The notes beneath the pieces were generated by a model. The model worked only from the letters and a program-made list of their open reading frames with translations. It was not told where the DNA came from and did no database searches. A program made the translations under genes and the position numbers. 8,262 nt of DNA from Muribaculaceae bacterium (GTDB lineage: Bacteria; Bacteroidota; Bacteroidia; Bacteroidales; Muribaculaceae), in contig JAIDBM010000257.1 in NCBI GenBank assembly GCA_029056365.1, positions 1 through 8,262 on the forward strand, written 5' to 3'. Position 1 is the first letter of the stretch, and every line of letters begins with the position of its first letter. Below, in pieces: positions 1 to 6,129 of the stretch.

Positions 1-47
1 CTACACTCGACTAGGCGTCGGCAGCGTCAGATGTGGATATGAGACAG
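1..47 (+). other. Illumina Nextera adapter remnant (assembly artefact)
   Basis: These bases are library adapter, not genome. Positions 1-6 (CTACAC) match the 3' end of the P5 oligo. Positions 7-14 (TCGACTAG) are an 8-base i5 index, which I recall as Nextera S513. Positions 15-47 align without gaps to the 33-base Nextera Read 1 transposase adapter with three mismatches, at 15, 36 and 40. The part from 29 to 47 is the 19-base Tn5 mosaic end with two substitutions. The order P5 end, index, Read 1 adapter is exactly that of a library molecule, so chance similarity is very unlikely. Genomic sequence begins at about 48. Confidence 0.96.
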
Positions 48-356
48 CGACCATGTGGCGGCAATGCTGTCGACACCAGTCTGGGGTGTAGCCACAAGGA
101 ATGATGTGGATGATGCTCTTGAGGCGCCTCCGCGACGCATTGCTATTGCCGTAGGCAGCACTCCGCAGGAGCACAATGGCAGCGGAATGCCTATCAATGC
201 TGATTTTACAACCGGACGCCAGCCTGTGCCGGAAAGATGTCTGGCCATTGTGCGCTCCGGAACAAACGCATGCATCAGTCCGGCTATAAGGAAGCCCAGC
301 AAAATATACGGCGACATTTCATTGAGCATTATCAAAAGAGAATCGAATAATTCCAT
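48..356 (-). CDS. SO_0444-type metal-efflux permease, 3' end missing
   Basis: N-terminal 103 residues of an integral membrane permease of the ArsP-like predicted permease family (SO_0444 group, proposed Cu/Zn efflux across the inner membrane; substrate not shown here). A first membrane helix carries the motif NEMSPYILLGFLIAGL, followed by HAFVP. A second conserved stretch contains PLPLCSCGVLPTA, then RRGGAS and ATPQTGVDS, all typical of this family; the CSCG cysteines are the likely metal-handling residues. Family members are usually over 300 residues, so most of the gene is absent. The open frame appears to end at a TGA at 27-29, but the last six codons and that stop are adapter; the last native codon is 48-50. 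I chose the Met at 354-356 because the -7 box at 391-398 leaves about 29 bases of leader. In-frame Mets at 377 and 362 are alternatives. Confidence 0.85.
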
Positions 357-390
357 AATCATCAATATTACAATCATTAATGTTTCTCTG

Positions 391-398
391 CAAAGTTA
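391..398 (-). promoter_or_regulatory. Bacteroidetes-type -7 box for the permease
   Basis: On the minus strand this reads TAACTTTG, a full match to the TAnnTTTG -7 consensus of the primary sigma factor of Bacteroidetes. Transcription would begin near 385. No well-placed -33 TTTG exists: TTG motifs lie 14 and 25 bases upstream, instead of about 19-21. The weak -33 could mean that a regulator assists this promoter. Confidence 0.55.
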
Positions 399-426
399 TT
401 AAAAAAATTCTGCAACCCGGTGGCAA

Positions 427-453
427 ACTTGCGTCATCAATGCAATCGCAAGT
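427..453. promoter_or_regulatory. Inverted repeat, possible operator in divergent region
   Basis: Perfect 7-base inverted repeat, ACTTGCG (427-433) and CGCAAGT (447-453), with a 13-base spacer. It lies just upstream of the permease -7 box and about 55 bases before the proS -7 box, so it fits a regulator site for the permease better than one for proS. No regulator gene is visible in the window. A 7-base repeat can occur by chance. Confidence 0.3.
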
Positions 454-484
454 CAATCGTTCCACTATTCATAAAAGCTTATAT

Positions 485-515
485 TTTGCAGATTCACGGA
501 AATTGAGTAATTTTG
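485..515 (+). promoter_or_regulatory. Promoter of proS (-33 TTTG, -7 TAATTTTG)
   Basis: The -33 element TTTG is at 485-488 and the -7 element TAATTTTG (TAnnTTTG) at 508-515, separated by 19 bases as in Bacteroidetes primary promoters. The expected start of transcription is near 521, giving a leader of about 38 bases to the proS ATG at 559. The leader is A-rich with no Shine-Dalgarno sequence, normal for this phylum. Confidence 0.75.
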
Positions 516-558
516 TAGTTCGAAACAAAAAGAAAAACAATACTACATATAAATCAAG

Positions 559-2040
559 ATGGCAATCGAACTCAAAGGCTTGACAAAGCGAAGCGAAAAT
601 TATTCGCAATGGTATAACGAACTCGTGGTAAAGGCCGACCTTGCCGAGCAATCGGCAGTACGCGGATGCATGGTCATAAAACCCTACGGCTATGCCATCT
701 GGGAAAAAATGCAGCAGACCCTTGACCGCATGTTCAAGGAGACAGGAGTCCAGAACGCATATTTTCCCATGCTCATTCCGAAATCGTATCTTTGCCGTGA
801 GGCCGAACACGTTGAAGGCTTTGCCAAAGAATGCGCGGTAGTAACCCACTACCGTCTTAAAAACGATCCCGATGGAAAAGGTGTGGTTGTCGACCCCGAA
901 GCCCGTCTGGAAGAAGAACTGATTGTGCGTCCTACCAGCGAAACCATTATCTGGGGCACATACAAGAACTGGATTCACTCCTACCGCGACCTGCCTGTGC
1001 TGTGCAACCAGTGGGCCAATGTAATGCGTTGGGAAATGCGCACCCGCATGTTCCTGCGCACAGCCGAATTCCTCTGGCAGGAAGGACACTGCGCTCACGC
1101 CACCGCAGAAGAATCGGAAGCTCGCACCGTGCAGATGATAAACCTGTATGCCGACTTTGCCGAACGCTACATGGCCATGCCGGTGATAAAAGGTGTAAAA
1201 AGCGCCAACGAACGTTTTGCCGGCGCGCTCAACACATACACCATAGAGGCGATGATGCAGGACGGCAAGGCGCTGCAGTCTGGAACAAGCCACAACCTGG
1301 GACAGAACTTTGCCAAGGCCTTTGATGTGACATTCGCCAACAAAGACAACAAACCCGAATATGTATGGGCCAACTCATGGGGTGTGTCCACACGTCTGAT
1401 GGGAGCGTTGATAATGACTCACTCCGATGACAACGGACTTGTGCTGCCGCCACATCTGGCGCCGATACAAGTGGTGATAGTGCCCATCTACAAGAATGCG
1501 GAACAACTCGCCACAGTAACCGAGAAAGTCATGCCTATAGTAGAACGTCTCGGACAGCTGGGCATCAGCGTAAAATACGATGATGCCGAGAACAAACGCC
1601 CGGGATTCAAATTCGCCGACTACGAACTCAAGGGAGTGCCTGTAAGACTGGCCATCGGAGCACGCGATATAGAAAACGGCACCGTGGAACTGATGCGACG
1701 CGACACTCTTGAAAAGGAAGTGCTGCCGCTGGCCGGCATAGCCGACCACATCAACACTCTGCTTGAAGACATTCAGCAGAATATATATCAGAAAGCCTTG
1801 AAAATGCGTCAGGACCGCACATTTGTATGCGACAGCTATGATGAGTTCAAGGAACGTATCGAAGACGGCGGCTTTTTCCTCTGCCACTGGGACGGCACCT
1901 CTGAAACCGAAGAACGCATCAAGGAAGATACAAAGGCCACCATACGTTGCATACCTCTTGACGGAGATGAAACACCGGGAGTATGCATGGTTACCGGCAA
2001 ACCATCGAAACGCCGTGTGATCATTGCCCGCAACTATTGA
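559..2040 (+). CDS. proS: Prolyl-tRNA synthetase, type without editing domain
   Basis: Cytoplasmic class II aminoacyl-tRNA synthetase that charges tRNA(Pro) with proline. At 493 residues it is full length for the short archaeal/eukaryote-like form; the bacterial INS editing domain between motifs 2 and 3 is absent. Class II motif 1 lies around residues 43-74, the proline-binding TSE at 126-128, motif 2 around 157-180 (RWEMRTRMFLRTAEF), the GTSHNLGQNFAKAF stretch at 242-255 and motif 3 around 274-293 (WGVSTRLMGALIMTHSDDNG). The anticodon-binding domain starts near 303 (QVVIVPI) and includes KFADYELKGVPVRLAIGARD. A C-terminal domain follows and ends in the conserved Tyr493. That domain binds zinc through four cysteines in some relatives; here only C442, C464 and C476 are evident, so a complete site is doubtful. 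Start is supported by the promoter and by the typical MAIELKGLTKRSENYSQWYN opening. Confidence 0.97.
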   Translation: MAIELKGLTKRSENYSQWYNELVVKADLAEQSAVRGCMVIKPYGYAIWEKMQQTLDRMFKETGVQNAYFPMLIPKSYLCREAEHVEGFAKECAVVTHYRLKNDPDGKGVVVDPEARLEEELIVRPTSETIIWGTYKNWIHSYRDLPVLCNQWANVMRWEMRTRMFLRTAEFLWQEGHCAHATAEESEARTVQMINLYADFAERYMAMPVIKGVKSANERFAGALNTYTIEAMMQDGKALQSGTSHNLGQNFAKAFDVTFANKDNKPEYVWANSWGVSTRLMGALIMTHSDDNGLVLPPHLAPIQVVIVPIYKNAEQLATVTEKVMPIVERLGQLGISVKYDDAENKRPGFKFADYELKGVPVRLAIGARDIENGTVELMRRDTLEKEVLPLAGIADHINTLLEDIQQNIYQKALKMRQDRTFVCDSYDEFKERIEDGGFFLCHWDGTSETEERIKEDTKATIRCIPLDGDETPGVCMVTGKPSKRRVIIARNY

Positions 2041-2062
2041 TTATTGCATATCGACACATTCC

Positions 2063-2103
2063 GGTCATTGCCGGGCGCCCCTGTGGTCCGACCGGCAATG
2101 ACC
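2063..2103 (+). terminator. Long-stem hairpin between proS and the HU-like gene
   Basis: A perfect 12-base inverted repeat, GGTCATTGCCGG (2063-2074) and CCGGCAATGACC (2092-2103), closes a 17-base GC-rich loop that may pair further. It begins 22 bases after the proS stop and ends 12 bases before the HU-like ATG. The tail (AATTTGTATATAA) is AT-rich but not a clean T-run, so it may be a partial terminator or an attenuator. No TAnnTTTG promoter lies between it and the next gene, which suggests at least some read-through from proS. Confidence 0.6.
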
Positions 2104-2115
2104 AATTTGTATATA

Positions 2116-2397
2116 ATGGATAACAAGACTTTCATCAGCACACTCGCCGCACGGTACGGCAGCGACAACAACGAAGCCCAGAGGCTCGTGGAATATCTGG
2201 CATCCATACTGCGCGACCGCTGTGGCAACCTCGCCACAGTGGCAGTACCGGCATTCGGCAATTTCTCAGCCGTAAAAACCGATGAACATATCGCTTCCGA
2301 CCCGTCAAGCGGCAAAGCCACTTTGTATCCGCCGGCTATCACCCTTGAATTCACACCCGGCGCAATGCTGAAAAAACATATACGCAATGAACGCTGA
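2116..2397 (+). CDS. Small HU/IHF-family DNA-binding protein
   Basis: A 93-residue single-domain protein of the HU/IHF nucleoid family, which binds and bends DNA as a dimer. Residues 1-40 form the helical dimerisation part (MDNKTFISTLAARYGSDNNE onward). VAVPAFGNFSAVKT (43-55) corresponds to the HU GFGTF strand, and SGKATLYPPAITLEFTPG (65-82) covers the returning arm, with prolines at the tip region, and the final strand; the C-terminal helix is GAMLKKHI. Length is typical for HU. I chose the ATG at 2116 because MDNKTF aligns with HU starts; in-frame starts at 2044 and 2098 would add residues unlike HU, and the 2098 ATG lies inside the hairpin stem. Its end overlaps the next gene by 11 bases, suggesting translational coupling and possible heterodimer formation with that product. 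It is more divergent than the main HU, so a specialised role is likely. Confidence 0.85.
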   Translation: MDNKTFISTLAARYGSDNNEAQRLVEYLASILRDRCGNLATVAVPAFGNFSAVKTDEHIASDPSSGKATLYPPAITLEFTPGAMLKKHIRNER

Positions 2398-3514
2398 ACA
2401 GAATCCCACCATAAGTCTGCCTCAGCTCATACAAAGTCTGTCGGAACTCAGCGGCATCGATGCTGTGGCATCACGAAAATTTCTGCATGAATTTTTTCTT
2501 CTCATCGAGGATACCCTCGTTCAAGGACAATCGGTAAGAATCAAGGGCATAGGCACGTTTTCTGTCGCCGACCGCACCAACGGCAGCGTGGATTTCATTC
2601 CCGATCCTGAACTCGCGGCTGCAATCAACACTCCGTTCGCAATGTTCGAGCCTATTCTCCTTGGCGATGACTTCGCCGCAGAGGATCTTGAACCGGAGGA
2701 AGCCGAAAATCTTGACCTGGAGGAAGATGTGGCGACTGCGACTGAAACATCAACGTCTGACACCTCCGACGCAACAGAGCCAGAATCCGAAGCCGATTTC
2801 ATGTTGCATATCGATGATTCCGACATCGATAAAGCCTCCACATCCGATACGCTCCGGCAGGACTATCCTGCTGATGATAATTGTGTGGCGGAGAATGAAA
2901 ACGTTCCGGAATCACCTGAAGATAACGTTCCGGACTTACCTGAAGAAAGCACTCCGGAATCACCCGAAGAGAACGTTCCGGAATCACCAGAAGGATGCGC
3001 TCCGGAATCACCAGAAGAGGACATTCCGGCAACACGGAAAAACAGATTCACGGGTTACATCGCCACAGCATTGATTGCACTCGGAGCAGGTTTCGCCATC
3101 GGCTATTACTGCGGAAACAACGCCGCTAATGAAAATACCTGCATAAACGCCGACAATACCGAGCTTACAGAGAAAACCGATACCCCCGTTGCAATGCCTG
3201 CCGAAGATAACACTTCCGACACATTATCCTGGACAGCAGATGAAATTCCGGCGACAACAACGAAAGAAATTCACGACACCATCAGTCAGAGCCGTTTTCT
3301 TGCCACAATGGCCCGCCACTATTACGGACATATGGAATACTGGGTATATATCTACAAAGCCAATCCCGGTCTTGGAAATCCCGAACGCATAAGTCCGGGC
3401 ACAGTAGTAACCATTCCGCCACTTGAAAGCTTCGCCCTCGACAACGACTCGGCTACAATGGCTCAGGCATGGAGAATTCATGAACAGATTCAACGTGAAT
3501 ACCGACGCCGGTAA
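2387..3514 (+). CDS. Membrane-anchored HU-like protein with LysM-like C-terminus
   Basis: A 375-residue protein of four parts. Residues 8-93 are HU/IHF-like (LPQLIQSLSELSGIDAVASR, then VRIKGIGTFSVADR), but the DNA-contacting beta arm is much shortened: only about five residues separate the GIGTF strand from VDFIP. Residues 95-215 are very acidic and low in complexity, ending in five 8-residue PESPEE-type repeats. TRKNR (216-220) precedes one hydrophobic helix at about 221-243; the basic residues before it place the N-terminus in the cytoplasm. After a Thr/Asp-rich linker, residues 296-346 resemble a LysM module (HYYGHMEYWVYIYKANPG, then ISPGTVVTIPP), which would lie in the periplasm and may contact peptidoglycan. 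A basic tail ends in REYRRR. There is no N-terminal signal peptide. The start overlaps the previous gene by 11 bases. I recall similar HU-LysM proteins in Bacteroidales genomes, but know of no established function. Confidence 0.85.
   Translation: MNAEQNPTISLPQLIQSLSELSGIDAVASRKFLHEFFLLIEDTLVQGQSVRIKGIGTFSVADRTNGSVDFIPDPELAAAINTPFAMFEPILLGDDFAAEDLEPEEAENLDLEEDVATATETSTSDTSDATEPESEADFMLHIDDSDIDKASTSDTLRQDYPADDNCVAENENVPESPEDNVPDLPEESTPESPEENVPESPEGCAPESPEEDIPATRKNRFTGYIATALIALGAGFAIGYYCGNNAANENTCINADNTELTEKTDTPVAMPAEDNTSDTLSWTADEIPATTTKEIHDTISQSRFLATMARHYYGHMEYWVYIYKANPGLGNPERISPGTVVTIPPLESFALDNDSATMAQAWRIHEQIQREYRRR
2900..3019 (+). repeat. Five in-frame 24-base tandem repeats
   Basis: Five consecutive 24-base units, each encoding an 8-residue variant of NVPESPEE (NVPESPED, NVPDLPEE, STPESPEE, NVPESPEG, CAPESPEE), followed by a decayed sixth unit (DIPATRKN) that runs into the membrane anchor. 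The shared core at DNA level is TTCCGGAATCACC or close to it. A unit length divisible by three means copy-number changes would keep the frame and only alter the length of the acidic spacer between the HU-like domain and the membrane. Confidence 0.85.
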
Positions 3515-3543
3515 AGCCATTCGGCACAAAACCATCAGCATAT

Positions 3544-3588
3544 AACAACAGCGCCTGCATCACTGAGCTCGATGCAGGCGCCGTTGTT
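3544..3588. terminator. Bidirectional terminator between convergent genes
   Basis: Left arm 3544-3561 and right arm 3571-3588 form an 18-pair stem with a single A-C mismatch, closed by a 9-base loop (ACTGAGCTC). The core GCGCCTGCATC / GATGCAGGCGC is perfect. Stem ends are A-rich on one side and T-rich on the other (AACAAC / GTTGTT), so it can work in both directions. It lies 30 bases after the HU-LysM stop, and its last base is also the first base of the stop codon of the minus-strand receptor gene (3588-3590). Confidence 0.8.
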
Positions 3589-6008
3589 CAGAAGTCTACA
3601 GTCAGACGCACATTTATCTGTCTTCTTGTAAGATAGTTCGGCACGGCATACTGTATGTCGTTAACGTCCGTTACCCAGTAATAGCTACTCACATTACTTA
3701 TATCCAACAGGTTAAACACGTCGAGTCCAAGCCATATACTCTTGAAATGGCGCCAGAAGCCGCTTCTTGACTCGCCGTCCGACTGCGGGGTCAGCAATCC
3801 ATAGGCGAGGCCCACATCAACACGCTTATATGCCGGTGCGCGGAAATAACCTTTGTCGCGACTGCTCCGCGGAGCCGTTGTGGGCATGCCGTCTGAAAAT
3901 ATACCACGGAGATTAAATTTCAGCTTCGGGAATTTCGGAAAATAGTCGGTAAAGAACAGAGCCACACTATATCGCTGGTCGGTAGGCCGTGGCACCTTCA
4001 CGCCGTTGAGGTCCTCGCTGGTTTTCATAAGCGAGAAACTAAGCCATGAGTCGGTACCGGGCACAAACTGGCCAAAGAGTTTCATATCAATGCCGGTTGC
4101 AAAACCGCTCGTCTGGTTCACACCCGAATACACCACTTTAAGATTATCTACCTCATATGGTATCAGATTGCCCAAGAGCTTATAGTAGGCTTCGGCCGAC
4201 AGACGGAACGGACGGTCGAAAGCCCTGAACGTATAATCGGTGCCGAATATCAGCTGGAAACTGCGCTGACTCTTTATATCGCTGTTGAGCTGAATCACCG
4301 TGTTTCCATCGCCATCGGTCACAGGCATACGGTACTCCTTGAAGAATGGCGACTGATAATATAATCCTGTAGCAAAGCGGAACGACCAGTTTGGCGCCTT
4401 GTCGGGCACAAATCCGACCGACGCACGCGGACTTACAAGAAACTCTCTGTTAAAATCCCAGTAAGAGAAACGCACGCCGCCATTGATGTTGAAATATCCT
4501 GCCGAAGTTGAAAGCCTATAAGTGTCTTCGGCATAGAACGAAATGCGGTTGCTCGACAAATCGTGCCGTGAGTCAAGATTGTATATCACCCTGAGAGCAT
4601 CGGGATCCACCGGAAGCGAGAATCCTGCCGAATCGCGCAGCTCCCATTCTCTCGACCGGTCGAAAATAGTTTCATGATTGAACGTGGCGCCATAGCTGAG
4701 ATTATGCTTTCCAAGCCCCATGGCCCCGCGTAGTCCCAGCGAGAACACCGAGGCTCTCAGCCGGTTACGCGCATGTTCGTGGTAGCGCCCTACCCCAAGT
4801 TCGCCGCCTATGGCATCACCGCTGTCACTGCCGCTGGTGCCGGCCTGGTCGAGCCAGTATTCGCCGCTTATGTCGTAAGCTACCAGTTCATTGGTGAGAT
4901 AACCTGAAGCCAACAGGGTATACTCACTTTTGTTATCGGGGCGATACGACACATTCAACGCGCCGAAAAAAGTTTCGAACCGGTCTTTTTCCTGTCCGTC
5001 GAAATATACCGTGAATTCCTTGGCATCGGTCGATGTGCCGAATTTGGTGGTACGGTTCACCGGCTTGAACCTATAGTTGTTTATGGCGATGTTTCCCAGA
5101 AATGTCGCCTTGAGCTTATCGGAGAATTTATAGGTGAGATTGGTCTGATAGTCGAAATATTTCGGGTCGTACTCTCCTTTCGACTCCATACTGCTCAACA
5201 GAGAGGCATTGCTTTTATATCGCAGGCCATGCAGCTGGCTGAAACGTCTCGAAGCAGTGCCTATGGCTATGCTTCCGCCCATCAGGCTGGCAGAGACCGA
5301 GCCTTCGAAAGCTTCCGGTTCGCGGTATGTAATATCAAGAACACTCGACATCTTGTCGGCATATCGCGCCGGAAATCCGCCGGTACTGAAACTCACCGAT
5401 CCCACCATATCGGGATTTATTACCGACAGTCCTTCCTGCTGTCCGCTGCTCACCAGCAGCGGACGGTAAACTTCTATACCGTTTATATACACGGAATTCT
5501 CATCGTAAGTTCCTCCACGGACCGAGTACTGGTTGCTCATCTCGTTATTGCTGTTCACTCCGGCCATAGTGGATATTATACTCTCCACACTTCCGCCTGT
5601 AACATCGGGCACAAGCCGCTGCTGCCCCAGATCAATCATCTGCATGCCATCGGTCTGCTTGCGGTAATCGGTCACGTTTACTTCGCCGAGGGTATATGTT
5701 GCCGGAGTCATTTTTACATTTACCGTAACATCGCCTTTGGGTTCTATAAGCCTGCGGTGCGATTCTTCGTAGCCTATGCACGTAAACGACAGTCGTATCG
5801 TATCGGCCTCAGTCACCGACAGAGAGTAGTTGCCGTCGAGGTCTGAAGTAGCGCCAATAGCTGTTCCCGTCACTTTCACGGTAACGAATTCAAGAGCCTC
5901 GTTGTTCTCATCGGTTATTTTTCCATGTATTTTCACCGGAGCGGCATAACTGCGGGCCATTGCGGTTGCCAGCAATATCACGTATATGATTGGTCGTAGT
6001 ATATTCAT
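3588..6008 (-). CDS. TonB-dependent outer-membrane receptor, orphan
   Basis: An 806-residue outer-membrane beta-barrel importer powered by TonB-ExbBD. Residues 1-22 form a signal peptide (ILLATAMARSYA, cleavage near ARSYAA-PV). Residues 26-101 are a carboxypeptidase-regulatory-like domain (IHGKITDENNEALEFVTVKV, then SDLDGNYSL and LSFTCIGYE). EVNVT at 109-113 resembles a TonB box. The plug covers about 115-228, with YSVRGGTYDENSVYINGIEV (161-180) and GGFPARYADKMSSVLDI. The rest is the barrel, ending in LTVDF with the terminal Phe used for outer-membrane insertion. It is shorter than most SusC proteins and no SusD lipoprotein gene is adjacent, so it is not a standard polysaccharide-utilisation pair. 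No cysteine or histidine cluster betrays the ligand. The transporter gene upstream on the same strand may share its transcript. No clear -7 box was found in the 121 bases before the ATG. Confidence 0.92.
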   Translation of the reverse strand: MNILRPIIYVILLATAMARSYAAPVKIHGKITDENNEALEFVTVKVTGTAIGATSDLDGNYSLSVTEADTIRLSFTCIGYEESHRRLIEPKGDVTVNVKMTPATYTLGEVNVTDYRKQTDGMQMIDLGQQRLVPDVTGGSVESIISTMAGVNSNNEMSNQYSVRGGTYDENSVYINGIEVYRPLLVSSGQQEGLSVINPDMVGSVSFSTGGFPARYADKMSSVLDITYREPEAFEGSVSASLMGGSIAIGTASRRFSQLHGLRYKSNASLLSSMESKGEYDPKYFDYQTNLTYKFSDKLKATFLGNIAINNYRFKPVNRTTKFGTSTDAKEFTVYFDGQEKDRFETFFGALNVSYRPDNKSEYTLLASGYLTNELVAYDISGEYWLDQAGTSGSDSGDAIGGELGVGRYHEHARNRLRASVFSLGLRGAMGLGKHNLSYGATFNHETIFDRSREWELRDSAGFSLPVDPDALRVIYNLDSRHDLSSNRISFYAEDTYRLSTSAGYFNINGGVRFSYWDFNREFLVSPRASVGFVPDKAPNWSFRFATGLYYQSPFFKEYRMPVTDGDGNTVIQLNSDIKSQRSFQLIFGTDYTFRAFDRPFRLSAEAYYKLLGNLIPYEVDNLKVVYSGVNQTSGFATGIDMKLFGQFVPGTDSWLSFSLMKTSEDLNGVKVPRPTDQRYSVALFFTDYFPKFPKLKFNLRGIFSDGMPTTAPRSSRDKGYFRAPAYKRVDVGLAYGLLTPQSDGESRSGFWRHFKSIWLGLDVFNLLDISNVSSYYWVTDVNDIQYAVPNYLTRRQINVRLTVDF

Positions 6009-6076
6009 CTCACATCATATAACGTAAGTTTATACGATTAATTGTGTGGCCCTGACAGAGCAGGTCCGACAAACAG

Positions 6077-6111
6077 ACAGAGGCCCTGCCCATGCCGGAC
6101 AAGGCCTCTGT
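6077..6111 (-). terminator. Hairpin after the MFS transporter gene
   Basis: A perfect 9-base inverted repeat, ACAGAGGCC (6077-6085) and GGCCTCTGT (6103-6111), with a 17-base loop. Read on the minus strand it starts 19 bases beyond the transporter stop and is followed by CTGTTTGTC, only modestly T-rich. It may end or reduce transcription before the receptor gene. The lack of a recognisable promoter for that gene leaves read-through possible. Confidence 0.55.
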
Positions 6112-6129
6112 ATATTACATATGTATTTA

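Noticed and set aside
27..47. Natural C-terminus and stop codon of the permease
   Set aside because: These codons are adapter sequence, so the apparent end is an artefact.
1..47. Transposon end, because the sequence contains a Tn5 mosaic end
   Set aside because: The adjoining P5 and index sequences show that it comes from library preparation, not from a resident transposon.
469..1293. A 274-codon open frame on the minus strand opposite proS
   Set aside because: It lies opposite a clearly conserved synthetase gene, its product is rich in His, Phe and Tyr as expected from a reversed coding strand, and it has no recognisable domain.
2044..2115. Longer N-terminus for the small HU-like protein, starting at 2044 or 2098
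   Set aside because: The added residues do not resemble HU, the region forms the hairpin, and MDNKTF from 2116 aligns with normal HU starts.
2900..3019. Possible CRISPR-like array
   Set aside because: Units are contiguous 24-base coding repeats without spacers and in frame with the surrounding gene.
3588..6008. SusC of a polysaccharide-utilisation locus
   Set aside because: There is no SusD gene next to it, the protein is shorter than usual SusC, and no carbohydrate-active enzyme is nearby.
6009..6060. Promoter of the receptor gene (TAAACTTA on the minus strand)
   Set aside because: It does not match the TAnnTTTG box and has no -33 element at suitable distance.
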